Under the pieces are notes generated by a model. It saw only the letters and a program-made list of their open reading frames with translations, made no database searches and was not told where the DNA came from. From positions 1 to 39,136 of the forward strand of contig DASRMR010000053.1 in the NCBI GenBank assembly GCA_035647815.1: a DNA stretch of 39,136 nt. Direction: 5' to 3'. Origin of the DNA: JAAYRQ01 sp035647815. Lineage in GTDB: Bacteria; Bacillota; Syntrophomonadia; Syntrophomonadales; Syntrophomonadaceae. Both the position numbers and the translations under genes were made by a program. This document shows, one piece after another, positions 7,394-15,713 of this stretch. Positions within the stretch are counted from its first letter, which is position 1. Each line of letters begins with the position of its first letter.

Positions 7394-9226
7394 ATGGCAC
7401 AAAACTATTTGTATTCAATGAGGGATCACCAATTTATTTTAAAGGAATGGTTAGATCTCCAAAAGGTTCTTGATTATGATCGGTTCAAAGATGTCTACTC
7501 AGTAGAAGATGTAGATTTCATCCTTACTGAATCATTGAGAGCAGCTAAAGAAGTAATAGCACCTTCCAATGATGAAAACGATTCTATCGGAGTTATCTTC
7601 GATAAAGGTACAGTATTAGTTCCGCCAGGAATGAAAGATGCATATCATTTCATTCAGGAAAACGGCTGGGGATCATGTAATTCAGACAAAGGTTATGAAG
7701 GAGCACTTCCCCGCGTTATTTATGAAGCAGTATTAGAATATATTTTTGGTGCTAATCAAGGTTTAGCCTGTTACTACATGGCTACTTCTGGTTGTGGGGA
7801 ATTAATTCAAAAATACGGTGATGAACACTTAAATAACCTTTTCGCTGAAAAGATGTTTTCCGGTGAATGGGCTGGCACTATGTGTCTTACTGAACCACAT
7901 GCTGGTTCCGATGTAGGCGATATGACGAGCAGAGCTTATCCAACCGATACGCCACGTATGTATAAAATTAAAAGTTCTAAATGTTTTATAACAGGTGGAG
8001 AACAAGATTTTACGGATAACATTATTCACCTACTTTTAGCTCGGGTAGAAGGTGCAAGACCTGGCACCTCTGGGATTTCATTATTTGCGGTACCTAAGTT
8101 CTGGGTTAATGAAGATGGAACTATAGGCGAGCTAAATGATGTCGAATGTGCTGGTGTTGAAAATAAGTTGGGTATGAAAGGTTCAGCTACTTGTGTTATG
8201 AATTTTGGAGAACAAGACGCTTGTTATGGCTGGATACTAGGTGACGGCCCAGATGAAAATGGTAGAGCACAAGGTCTAGGACAAATGTTTCATATGATGA
8301 ACGGGGCTCGTTTAGAGATGGGTGTAGGATCACTTGCTGCTGCAGGTGTAGCATATTATAATTCAGCTGAATATGCTAAAGAAAGAATTCAAGGAAAAGC
8401 TATGACTAATCCTAAAGCTGGTAGAGTGCCTATTATTGAACACGAAGACATCAGGAGGATGTTAATCCATCAAAAGGCTCACATTGAAGCTATGCGTGCC
8501 TTAGTAGCTTGGATTTATTATATTATGGATATCGCAGAAAACTCTCCTGACGAAGAAGAAAGTAAAAACGCGAAAATGCTGTTAGATATTAATACTCCTA
8601 TAGCTAAAGCTTATAACTCAGATATTTCTTGGATTTTAACCGGGGATGCTATGCAGATATATGGCGGATATGGTTATAGTGAAGAATATCCTATAGCACA
8701 ACTAATGCGTGATGTAAAAATTCATTCCATTTGGGAAGGAACTAACTTTATCCAATCTGTTGATTTAGTTGGCCGTAAATGGAATATTGGTAAAGGTCAA
8801 GGTTTTGCTGTTTGGTTAAAACATATTGAAGATTTTATAGTTAAGGAAAAAGATAATAGTTATTTCTCTAGAGAAATAACTATAATGGAAGATGCGTTTA
8901 AATCTTATGAGAATCTAAAAACAACTTTAAGCGGTTATGCTGCAGAAGGTGATGCTGGTCTTCTTGGTCTATATGCTACCCGAGTTTTACATGCGACAGC
9001 TAAACTTTTATGTGGTCGCTTAATTTTAGAACAAGCAGTTATTGCTCATAATAGATTGCAAGATTTAGCTGCAGATCATTTTGATTATCCTTTCTATCAA
9101 GGTAAAATAGAAGCAGCTAAGTATTATGTTAGAAATGTTGTTACAGATATTAAGGATTTAGAAAATAAAATTAATCAACCAGATACTTCTGCTATAGATA
9201 TAGTAGAAGATGCATTTTTTGCCTAA
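7394..9226 (+). CDS. Acyl-CoA dehydrogenase (long ~600-residue type)
   Basis: A 610-residue FAD enzyme forming the alpha,beta double bond of acyl-CoA, the first step of beta-oxidation or the reverse in fermentation. Visible signatures are MCLTEPHAGSDVG, KCFITGGEQDFTDN, LGMKGSATC and QIYGGYGYSEEYP. The catalytic base is probably Glu near residue 448 in IWEGTN. About 120 residues follow the dehydrogenase core, as in the acetyltransferase-like C-terminal extension of this subgroup. I start at ATG 7394, 7 nt after AGGGGG; the open frame reaches back to 7256, but that extension is A/T-rich and unlike the family. It stands alone, with no ETF or hydratase gene adjacent, so chain length cannot be assigned. 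Confidence 0.92.
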   Translation: MAQNYLYSMRDHQFILKEWLDLQKVLDYDRFKDVYSVEDVDFILTESLRAAKEVIAPSNDENDSIGVIFDKGTVLVPPGMKDAYHFIQENGWGSCNSDKGYEGALPRVIYEAVLEYIFGANQGLACYYMATSGCGELIQKYGDEHLNNLFAEKMFSGEWAGTMCLTEPHAGSDVGDMTSRAYPTDTPRMYKIKSSKCFITGGEQDFTDNIIHLLLARVEGARPGTSGISLFAVPKFWVNEDGTIGELNDVECAGVENKLGMKGSATCVMNFGEQDACYGWILGDGPDENGRAQGLGQMFHMMNGARLEMGVGSLAAAGVAYYNSAEYAKERIQGKAMTNPKAGRVPIIEHEDIRRMLIHQKAHIEAMRALVAWIYYIMDIAENSPDEEESKNAKMLLDINTPIAKAYNSDISWILTGDAMQIYGGYGYSEEYPIAQLMRDVKIHSIWEGTNFIQSVDLVGRKWNIGKGQGFAVWLKHIEDFIVKEKDNSYFSREITIMEDAFKSYENLKTTLSGYAAEGDAGLLGLYATRVLHATAKLLCGRLILEQAVIAHNRLQDLAADHFDYPFYQGKIEAAKYYVRNVVTDIKDLENKINQPDTSAIDIVEDAFFA

Positions 9227-9237
9227 GATTATTTTAA

Positions 9238-9264
9238 AAACCCAGGGCAACCTGGGTTTTTAAT
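9238..9264. terminator. Terminator after acyl-CoA dehydrogenase gene
   Basis: AAACCCAGG, loop GCAA, CCTGGGTTT, then TTAAT on plus. It lies 11 bp past the stop codon. Confidence 0.85.
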
Positions 9265-9327
9265 TACTATCAATAACTAAAACAGAATAGGTATTATACT
9301 TTAATACCTTTATGGGGGATTATACTA

Positions 9328-9873
9328 ATGGCACAATTAATTTTAGCAGGCCTGGGACTAATAGCCTTGAAACTAGTCTGGGATGTATACAAAGATTATC
9401 AGACAAAACGAGATACTAATCCTAAAAAAGGTCAAGTTATTGATTTAAGTGAAGCTTGGATTGATATGAATAATTTACCTTATAAAAGGAGGAATACTTT
9501 ACTATCACGCCAGGAATTAGCTTTATTTCATTTATTGAATAATATCATTCATCATCAAGATTATACTATTTTTCCTAAAGTCCGCTTAGAAGACATTATA
9601 GTATCAGAGCCTAATATTAACAATGCTGAAGAATATCTTCACCGTTTAAAAGAAAGAAGTGCAGACTTTTTAATTTGTAGCCTTCCTGATTTAAAACCGG
9701 AATTAATCGTGATAAGTGAAGGTACATCTGATACTAAAATGAAACAATTAAGTGACAAATTTAATAAAAGAGCGAGTGAAGAAGCAGGTTATCCAGTAAT
9801 TGTAGTTAATACCTCTTCCCTTCCTCATGAATCAGAATTAACCTCGCGTCTAAAAGAGTTTGGAGTAGGATAA
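9328..9873 (+). CDS. DUF2726-like protein with N-terminal membrane segment
   Basis: A 181-residue protein. Residues 3-18 (LILAGLGLIALKLVWD) form one hydrophobic segment. From about residue 58 the sequence resembles DUF2726: LLSRQELALFHLL, then FPKVRLEDII, then ADFLICSLPDLKPELIVISE. That order resembles restriction-endonuclease-like folds, where acidic residues flank such strands, but I see no complete catalytic set. The start ATG follows GGGGGA. The EEP hydrolase begins 20 bp downstream on the same strand, so the pair is likely co-transcribed. Function unknown. Confidence 0.7.
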   Translation: MAQLILAGLGLIALKLVWDVYKDYQTKRDTNPKKGQVIDLSEAWIDMNNLPYKRRNTLLSRQELALFHLLNNIIHHQDYTIFPKVRLEDIIVSEPNINNAEEYLHRLKERSADFLICSLPDLKPELIVISEGTSDTKMKQLSDKFNKRASEEAGYPVIVVNTSSLPHESELTSRLKEFGVG

Positions 9874-9892
9874 GAATTAAAGGGGAAAAAAT

Positions 9893-10585
9893 ATGCTTAT
9901 AAAGGTGGTGACATTTAATATCCACCACGGAACTGATATAAACAACCAACCTAGTTTGAATAATATTTATCTACTCCTCAAACAAATACAAGCAGATATC
10001 ATCAACCTACAAGAATTAGATATGCAAAGACCTCAAACTTCCTTAAAAAAACAGGCTGCAATACTTGCGCAAAAGCTAGGTATGTATTATGTTTACGGAC
10101 CAGTAAGAACTTATGAAAAAGGTTCTTACGGTAATGCTATACTTTCTATTTATCCGATTGTTTCTAACGAAAATATGGATTTAGGAGAAAGTAATGATAG
10201 AAGATATTGTTTAAAAGCAAATATCAACATAAAAGACTACACCATATCTATCTTTAATACCCATCTAGGCTTAAGCCAACCGAAACGTTATAAACAACTC
10301 AAAGATATTATATTGCCTAATATATTCAACAATAACCACCCTACTATATTAGCTGGTGATTTTAATGCCCCTACTACTAGACCCGAAATTCTCATGTTAA
10401 GCTCTATTCTAACTGATACCTTTGTTAAGAATTCCGGAATCCTCCAACATACTTTTCCATCTGACCATCCTCAAGCTAGAATTGATTATATCTTTACTAA
10501 TAGCCACCTCACGCCTGTTGACTATTACATCATGGATGCTAATGTTTCAGATCATTTACCTGTAATAACTATGGTAGAGATCTAA
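9893..10585 (+). CDS. Endonuclease/exonuclease/phosphatase (EEP) family hydrolase
   Basis: A 230-residue metal-dependent hydrolase with the full EEP motif set: TFNIHHG at the N-terminus, IINLQELD with the metal-binding Glu near residue 43, FNTHLG, ILAGDFNAP with the Asp/Asn pair, RIDYIFTN and the terminal SDHLPV with the catalytic His. The family covers nucleases, sphingomyelinase-like and inositol phosphatases, so the substrate cannot be read from sequence. No signal peptide is visible, suggesting a cytoplasmic enzyme. The start ATG follows AAAGGGG. It lies 20 bp after the DUF2726 gene. Confidence 0.88.
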   Translation: MLIKVVTFNIHHGTDINNQPSLNNIYLLLKQIQADIINLQELDMQRPQTSLKKQAAILAQKLGMYYVYGPVRTYEKGSYGNAILSIYPIVSNENMDLGESNDRRYCLKANINIKDYTISIFNTHLGLSQPKRYKQLKDIILPNIFNNNHPTILAGDFNAPTTRPEILMLSSILTDTFVKNSGILQHTFPSDHPQARIDYIFTNSHLTPVDYYIMDANVSDHLPVITMVEI

Positions 10586-10637
10586 ACCCTGGCCACTACT
10601 TTTCTCCATCTGTAGTTTCGAATTCCGCTTATAGTAG

Positions 10638-10665
10638 CTTCGAATTCATTCGAAGGTTTCCTTTT
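10638..10665 (+). terminator. Possible terminator after EEP hydrolase gene
   Basis: CTTCGAA, loop TTCA, TTCGAAG, then a T-rich stretch broken by two C. A partial copy of the left arm (TTCGAATTC) lies about 20 bp upstream. Confidence 0.45.
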
Positions 10666-10674
10666 GTTTAAGTG

Positions 10675-10989
10675 TTATATTAAGTTTTTATATTCTCTTC
10701 TCCCATCAACTATTGCATAGATAATAACTGTCTTTTCTTCATAATTTACTTTATAAAACACAAGATGTCTTTCTATAATCACTACTCTATATCCTTGCTT
10801 TTTTAGAATAGAATATCTTGGTATACTTCCTGAGTTAGGAAACTCTTGTAAACGATTAATAGCTTCTTCTATTTTATCTAAATACCTAAGAGCAGTATCA
10901 GTGCTACCTGAATCGTCTGCTATATAATATATTATATCTCTCAGCTGATCTTCAGCTTTATCCGTTCTGAGAATCTTATACATTTTCAT
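10675..10989 (-). CDS. RelE/ParE-family toxin
   Basis: A 104-residue small basic protein of the RelE/ParE fold. The N-terminal helices YKILRTDKAEDQLRDIIYYIADD, split here by ~20 residues of context, are followed by LRYLDKIEEAINRLQEFPNSG, the ParE-like helical hairpin, and the C-terminal strands RVVIIERHLVFYKVN and VIIYAIVDGRREY. ParE toxins poison gyrase and RelE toxins cleave mRNA. The helix-rich N-terminus and FPxSG favour ParE, but this is inference. It overlaps the antitoxin gene by 14 nt, which implies coupled translation. Confidence 0.85.
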   Translation of the reverse strand: MKMYKILRTDKAEDQLRDIIYYIADDSGSTDTALRYLDKIEEAINRLQEFPNSGSIPRYSILKKQGYRVVIIERHLVFYKVNYEEKTVIIYAIVDGRREYKNLI

Positions 10990-11260
10990 TTTTCCTATTC
11001 ATTAGAGATCCACGAAGAATATCAAAAGACTCTTGCATAGGTCCTACTCTTCCCTGCTTCACATCATCTTCTGCTTCTGCAAGGGTTCTAAGTAATTCTA
11101 GTTCAGCTTTCATTTGCCTATAATCCTGCAATCCTAGAACTGCTGTATCACCTCGACCATTTACAGTAATAATAACTGCTTCCCTAGTTTCCCTACACTG
11201 CTTGGATATTTCATTATATTTATTTCTTAAATCTGCAGATGGTCTAATATTTTCTTCCAT
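10976..11260 (-). CDS. Phd/YefM-family antitoxin
   Basis: A 94-residue antitoxin. The N-terminal DNA-binding Phd/YefM fold is visible as IRPSADLRNKYNEISKQC, then REAVIITVNGRGDTAVLGLQDY, a hallmark of the family. The C-terminal ~40 residues (LRTLAEAEDDVKQGRVGPM) form the acidic toxin-binding part. It comes first in the pair, has a GAGGTG ribosome site and its own promoter, so it probably autorepresses that promoter as known members do. Confidence 0.88.
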   Translation of the reverse strand: MEENIRPSADLRNKYNEISKQCRETREAVIITVNGRGDTAVLGLQDYRQMKAELELLRTLAEAEDDVKQGRVGPMQESFDILRGSLMNRKNENV

Positions 11261-11295
11261 GATCTCACCTCTTTCTCTTTTCTTTATATACGCAT

Positions 11296-11324
11296 ATTAT
11301 ATCTTAATTTGTCTATGTTGTAAA
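11296..11324 (-). promoter_or_regulatory. Promoter of the toxin-antitoxin operon
   Basis: TTTACA (11324-11319), 17-bp spacer and TATAAT (11301-11296), about 35 bp before the antitoxin start. Confidence 0.75.
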
Positions 11325-11351
11325 TCTTGATGCCCCACAATTTGCAGCAAG

Positions 11352-11391
11352 AGAAAAAAAATAAAGCCGTAGGCTTTATGTCTACGGCTTT
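11352..11391 (-). terminator. Terminator after tRNA-Pro
   Basis: On the minus strand AAAGCCGTAG and CTACGGCTTT around a 9-nt loop, followed by ATTTTTTTT. It insulates tRNA-Pro from the toxin-antitoxin operon. Confidence 0.92.
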
Positions 11392-11408
11392 GATATTTAG
11401 GAATAAGA

Positions 11409-11486
11409 TGGTCGGAGTGACTGGATTCGAACCAGCGGCCTCTTCGACCCCAACGAAGCGCTCATACCAAGCTGAGCTACACCCCG
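11409..11486 (-). tRNA. tRNA-Pro (TGG)
   Basis: Acceptor CGGGGTG/CACTCCG, anticodon loop TTGGGGT (TGG), T-arm GGTTCGAATCC and encoded CCA. Confidence 0.97.
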
Positions 11487-11497
11487 ACGCAAAGTAT

Positions 11498-11526
11498 ATT
11501 GTATAATACAAGATATTATAAGTCAA
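11498..11526 (-). promoter_or_regulatory. Promoter of tRNA-Pro
   Basis: TTGACT (11526-11521), 17-bp spacer and TACAAT (11503-11498). It lies in the short gap after lysC. Confidence 0.8.
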
Positions 11527-11541
11527 TATGACTTGCTGTGA

Positions 11542-12762
11542 CTATTCTACCTTATCTAGTTCGAATTTTTCGTGTAAAACTCTTACTGCAGTCTTAATGT
11601 TTTCTTCATCAACAATACATGATACTTTTATTTCTGAAGTACTGATCATGTGAATATTAATATTAGCATCTGCTAATGCTTCAAACATATCTGCAGCTAC
11701 ACCAGTATTACTTTGCATACCTGCACCGACTATCGAAACTTTAGCCACTTTATCTCCATAAGACATGCCTGAAGCACCTATTTGTTCGACTAGTTTTTCT
11801 ACAACGGGTATCGCTTTTGATAAATCATTACTTTCTATAGTAAAGGCTATATCGTTTCTACTATTACGCATAGCACTTTGAATAACCATGTCTACATTTA
11901 TGCCGTGTTTAGCTAATGTTTTAAATAAGGTCATAGCAACACCTGGTTTGTCTGGTACATCAAATAAAGCTATTTTAGCACAATTAACATCGTCAGCTAC
12001 CCCACTAACAAGTCTATGATCTTCCATATTATCTACCTCCGTTACTAAAGTTCCAGGGGTGTGGTTAAAACTGGACAACACTTCTACATCCACTTTATAA
12101 AGCATAGCAAACTCGACTGCTCGTGGCTGTAATATTCCTGCACCTAGACTAGCTAATTCTAGCATCTCTTCATAACTTATTCGAGCTAGCTTCTGGGCTT
12201 TTTCGACTATACGAGGGTCTGAAGTATATACTCCATCAACATCAGTGTATATCAAGCACCTCTTTGCCTCTATTGCTGCTGCTATTGCTACAGCAGTAGT
12301 ATCTGAACCTCCCCGGCCTAGGGTAGTAATATTTCTATCTGGCGACAATCCTTGAAAACCAGCTATGACCACGATATTTCCACTATCTATTTCTTGCATA
12401 ATTCGCTCAGTTGTAATCTTGCTTATCTTAGCCTTACAATGGTTACCATCACTAGCAATACCAGCTTGCCATCCAGTTAGAGATATAGCTTTACAACCTA
12501 ATCCTTGTAAAGCTAATGCTAGTAGTGCTGCTGATTGCTGTTCACCAGTAGCAAGTAACATATCCATTTCCCGGTTATTTAGATTACTGCCTGTTGATTC
12601 TGCTAATTCGATTAACCCGTCAGTAGTATCACCCATAGCAGAGACTACGACAACGATCTGGTTACCTTCTTCTTGTAAGCTTTTTATTTTATGACTAATT
12701 TGTTTTATCTTTTCCATCGATGCTACTGAACTTCCACCAAATTTTGTAACTAATAACGCCAA
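11542..12762 (-). CDS. lysC: Aspartate kinase
   Basis: Phosphorylates aspartate, the committed step to lysine, threonine and methionine. About 406 residues: kinase domain with N-terminal VTKFGGSSVAS and the TTLGRGGSDTTAVA loop near residue 145, then two ACT domains (KIALFDVPDKPGVAM and KVSIVGAGMQSNTG) that bind feedback inhibitors. I start at TTG 12762, 8 nt after GGGGAG; it gives the family-typical opening ALLVTKFGG, whereas the ATG at 12789 adds nine unconserved residues. It closes the ACT-hom-thrB-lysC operon. Which end product inhibits it cannot be read here. Confidence 0.95.
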   Translation of the reverse strand: MALLVTKFGGSSVASMEKIKQISHKIKSLQEEGNQIVVVVSAMGDTTDGLIELAESTGSNLNNREMDMLLATGEQQSAALLALALQGLGCKAISLTGWQAGIASDGNHCKAKISKITTERIMQEIDSGNIVVIAGFQGLSPDRNITTLGRGGSDTTAVAIAAAIEAKRCLIYTDVDGVYTSDPRIVEKAQKLARISYEEMLELASLGAGILQPRAVEFAMLYKVDVEVLSSFNHTPGTLVTEVDNMEDHRLVSGVADDVNCAKIALFDVPDKPGVAMTLFKTLAKHGINVDMVIQSAMRNSRNDIAFTIESNDLSKAIPVVEKLVEQIGASGMSYGDKVAKVSIVGAGMQSNTGVAADMFEALADANINIHMISTSEIKVSCIVDEENIKTAVRVLHEKFELDKVE

Positions 12763-12792
12763 GACTTCCACTCCCCTGTGACTAATCATTTA

Positions 12793-13695
12793 TTATATTT
12801 CAATTATGCTCGTTCCTGATTTATTAAGAGTCAAGTTATAAATTAAGGATTCTAAACCTTCTTTTTTAAAAACATCTTTCATGCTTTGCCCTATTTTATC
12901 TATATTTTCACTAGCAAAAGCTAATATTGATGGGCCAGCACCACTCATAGCTACACCTAATGCACCATTTGCATATGCAGCTTCAAATACCTCATCAAAT
13001 CCAGGAATAAGATGTTTCCTCAAAGGTTGATAAATCATATCATCCATAGCTAATCTAATATGGCGTAGATCCCCATTATATAAACTAGCTAATAAAAAGG
13101 TGGCTCTTTGCAAATTGTAAATAGTATCTTGTAAGGCAACTTTTTCAGGTAAAACCTCCCTAGACAATTTAGTAGGCAATTTAAAATCTGGAACTACAAC
13201 TATTGCTATGAAATCATCCGGTATGTTTACCTTTTGATAGTATACCTGATCTTCATATACCATGGCAGTAGTCAAGCCACCTACTACCGCAGGTACAATG
13301 TTATCAGCATGACCTTCCATTTCTACTGCCCATTTTATTAATTTATCTTCAGGATATTTATCACCAATAAGCCGATTAGCTGCATATATTCCAGCTACTA
13401 TAGCAGCTGCACTACTCCCTAAGCCTCGACTCATAGGAATAGCATTATCTGTAGTTAGATTAAAAGCCGGCTTAATAATTCCAGCCTCTTTAAAAACTTT
13501 TTGCATAGCCTTAACAATCAAGTTGTTTGGAGGATTAATACTAGTCCTTTGTTCTCCATTGATTTTATATTTTACCACAATATCTTCAGTTGACCATTCT
13601 GCCTCAACTTCTAGAAACAGATCTAGAGCTAAACCTAATGTATCAAAACCAGGGCCTAGATTAGCACTAGTTGCTGGTACTTTTACCTGGAACAT
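12793..13695 (-). CDS. thrB: Homoserine kinase (GHMP family)
   Basis: Makes O-phosphohomoserine for ThrC. A 300-residue GHMP kinase with N-terminal VPATSANLGPGFDTLG, the ATP-binding loop PMSRGLGSSAAA near residue 90, and the C-terminal GVAMSGAGPSILAF motif. The length is normal for ThrB. It sits 24 bp downstream of hom with an AGGAAG ribosome site, inside the threonine operon. Confidence 0.96.
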   Translation of the reverse strand: MFQVKVPATSANLGPGFDTLGLALDLFLEVEAEWSTEDIVVKYKINGEQRTSINPPNNLIVKAMQKVFKEAGIIKPAFNLTTDNAIPMSRGLGSSAAAIVAGIYAANRLIGDKYPEDKLIKWAVEMEGHADNIVPAVVGGLTTAMVYEDQVYYQKVNIPDDFIAIVVVPDFKLPTKLSREVLPEKVALQDTIYNLQRATFLLASLYNGDLRHIRLAMDDMIYQPLRKHLIPGFDEVFEAAYANGALGVAMSGAGPSILAFASENIDKIGQSMKDVFKKEGLESLIYNLTLNKSGTSIIEI

Positions 13696-13719
13696 GCTCT
13701 TCCTCCTAATATATACGAA

Positions 13720-15012
13720 CTAGTTGTGATCTGTTCCTTCTAATCTTATTACATTATTAATACTACCTACTATACTCATACCTTTTAAAACTGTTAACGA
13801 ATCTCTTAAATCTTGTTCATTAACTTCATGAGTAATTAATATTAATTCTGCCATATCAGTAGTACATTCTTTTTGTAATACTGTTGCTAAACTAACATTA
13901 TTATTTCCAAATACACTAGCAATTCCAGCTAATACACCTGGCCTATCTTTAACTGTCATACGAATATAAAATTGGCCTGTCATTTTACTTTTATCGAGAA
14001 ATTCCTTTTGATCATAACAAGTACAACCAATCCGACCGCTTATACCGCATCCCATGTTGCGCCCAATATCTATTATATCGCCAACTACCGCACTTGCAGT
14101 AGGCATTTTACCTGCTCCCCGTCCATAATGCATAATTTCACCTACTGCATCACCTCTTACAAAGACTGCATTAAATACATCATTAACTGTAGCTAAAGGG
14201 TGATCAGTTGGGATAAAGGCCGGATGTACTCGGGTTTGAATAAGTCCATTATCGTCAGCTTTAGCAATAGCTAAAAGCTTAATTACATAACCTAATTCTC
14301 CTGCATATTTAATATCGTCAGCAGTAATAGATGTGATACCCTCAACATAAACATCATCTAGGGTTACACGGCTATTAAAAACAATTGATGATAATATAGC
14401 TATTTTCCTGGCTGCATCTAGTCCATCCACATCTGAAGATGGATCAGATTCAGCATAACCTAACTCTTGGGCTTCTTTTAAGACATCATTAAAATCTAAA
14501 CCTTCATTAGTCATTTTAGTTAAAATATAGTTAGTAGTACCATTTAAAATACCGATAACTTCGTTGATTTCATTACCTGCTAATGATTGTTTAAGGGGAG
14601 ATATAATAGGAATACCTCCAGCTACACTAGCCTCAAAGTAGAAATCCACATTATTTTCTTCAGCAGTTTCAAATATTTCCTTACCTTTTACTGCTATTAA
14701 ATCTTTGTTAGCTGTTACTACATGCTTACCTTTTTGCATAGCCTGAATTATAAAACTAAGGGCAGGTTCGATTCCCCCGATTAGTTCTACAACGATATCT
14801 ATTTCATCATCATTGACGATTTCTTCAAAATCCTTAGCCATCATTTCTTCAGTAAGCCCTAATTCTAAGCATTTTTCTCTATCCTGATCTAAAACCTTTT
14901 TTATCATAATCGTAGCACCAGTACGTTTAGTAATTGTTTCTCGGTTGTTGTTAAGTAATTCAACTACTCCAGACCCAACTGTACCAGCACCTAATAGTCC
15001 AACTTTTATCAT
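13720..15012 (-). CDS. hom: Homoserine dehydrogenase
   Basis: Reduces aspartate semialdehyde to homoserine. 430 residues: NAD(P)-binding GLLGAGTVGSGV at residues 5-16, VTANKDLIA, GGIPII and GILNGTTNYIL in the catalytic domain, ESDPSSDVDGLDAARK, and a C-terminal ACT domain from about 350 (RMTVKDRPGVLAGIASVFG), as in feedback-regulated Gram-positive Hom. A strong TAAGGAGG precedes the ATG. It follows the ACT-domain gene by 12 bp. Confidence 0.97.
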   Translation of the reverse strand: MIKVGLLGAGTVGSGVVELLNNNRETITKRTGATIMIKKVLDQDREKCLELGLTEEMMAKDFEEIVNDDEIDIVVELIGGIEPALSFIIQAMQKGKHVVTANKDLIAVKGKEIFETAEENNVDFYFEASVAGGIPIISPLKQSLAGNEINEVIGILNGTTNYILTKMTNEGLDFNDVLKEAQELGYAESDPSSDVDGLDAARKIAILSSIVFNSRVTLDDVYVEGITSITADDIKYAGELGYVIKLLAIAKADDNGLIQTRVHPAFIPTDHPLATVNDVFNAVFVRGDAVGEIMHYGRGAGKMPTASAVVGDIIDIGRNMGCGISGRIGCTCYDQKEFLDKSKMTGQFYIRMTVKDRPGVLAGIASVFGNNNVSLATVLQKECTTDMAELILITHEVNEQDLRDSLTVLKGMSIVGSINNVIRLEGTDHN

Positions 15013-15024
15013 ATATAGTCCTCC

Positions 15025-15465
15025 TTAGCTTTTTCCTACTAATTGTACATCTTGAACTCCTTCAAGTTCAGATAACTTCTTTAGCAATGTTTCAATAGTT
15101 ACATTTACTTCCTTAACATTAAGTGAAAGTGTAACATTTGCTACACCATGTAAAGGCAAATTCTGATTTATGGTAAGTACATTAGCATCCAATGATGCTA
15201 CACAATTTAATACCCCAGACAAAACACCAGATATATGTTGTAACATAAGAGATACATTGATAATGTCCATATTTTCGGCATTAAAAAAAGAAAAAACCCC
15301 ATCTTTATATTTATAATAAGTACTACGTGCCATCCCCAGTTTATCAACTGCATCTAATACATTCAACGCTTCACCACTAGCCAACATTTCTTTGGCCATA
15401 GCAGTTTTATAGATTGATTCTGGAAGGATATCTTCCCTGACCATAAAAAATTTTTTAACTAGCAT
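15025..15465 (-). CDS. ACT-domain protein, UPF0735/PheB-like
   Basis: A 146-residue protein. Residues ~15-60 look like a helix-turn-helix (LNVLDAVDKLGMARSTYYKYKD), and residues ~70-146 form an ACT domain (LMLQHISGVLSGVLNCVAS, then NVTIETLLKKLSELEG). This matches UPF0735, often called PheB, whose function is not settled. It is the first gene of the hom-thrB-lysC operon, so a regulatory role responsive to an amino acid is plausible; that is inference. A clear promoter lies upstream at 15524-15553. Confidence 0.88.
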   Translation of the reverse strand: MLVKKFFMVREDILPESIYKTAMAKEMLASGEALNVLDAVDKLGMARSTYYKYKDGVFSFFNAENMDIINVSLMLQHISGVLSGVLNCVASLDANVLTINQNLPLHGVANVTLSLNVKEVNVTIETLLKKLSELEGVQDVQLVGKS

Positions 15466-15523
15466 CCTAATCCCCCTTGTCTATGTGTGGCGGATAAAGT
15501 TCTTTTTACAGCGGACAAGAAGT

Positions 15524-15553
15524 ATTATAACATTTATACTGCAACAGTTACAA
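15524..15553 (-). promoter_or_regulatory. Promoter of the ACT-hom-thrB-lysC operon
   Basis: TTGTAA (15553-15548), 18-bp spacer and TATAAT (15529-15524). The leader carries CTTGTC and GACAAG about 35 nt apart, the second abutting the ribosome site, a weak possible fold. Confidence 0.65.
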
Positions 15554-15608
15554 TAATAAGCTGATAATTATAATTTAGAATGTTTAATAAAACTTTTTCC
15601 TAACAGAT

Positions 15609-15653
15609 AAATAACTGAAATATCCGGCTAAATACCGGTTATTTCAGTTATTT
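15609..15653. repeat. 19-bp near-perfect inverted repeat between spoIVA and the threonine operon
   Basis: Left arm AAATAACTGAAATATCCGG and right arm CCGGTTATTTCAGTTATTT are reverse complements apart from one base, around a 7-nt loop CTAAATA. No clear T-run follows on either strand, and a true terminator for spoIVA already lies at 15677-15703. It is upstream of the operon promoter. Confidence 0.6.
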
Positions 15654-15676
15654 AAGTACTAGATTATAATTTAAGC

Positions 15677-15703
15677 AAAAAAAAGCCGGCATGAGCCGGC
15701 TTT
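15677..15703 (-). terminator. Terminator of spoIVA
   Basis: On the minus strand AAAGCCGGC, loop TCAT, GCCGGCTTT, then a run of T. It lies 11 bp past the spoIVA stop. Confidence 0.92.
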
Positions 15704-15713
15704 CTACATGTAT

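Noticed and set aside
11284..11526. 80-residue minus-strand open frame
   Set aside because: It runs through tRNA-Pro, its promoter and its terminator.
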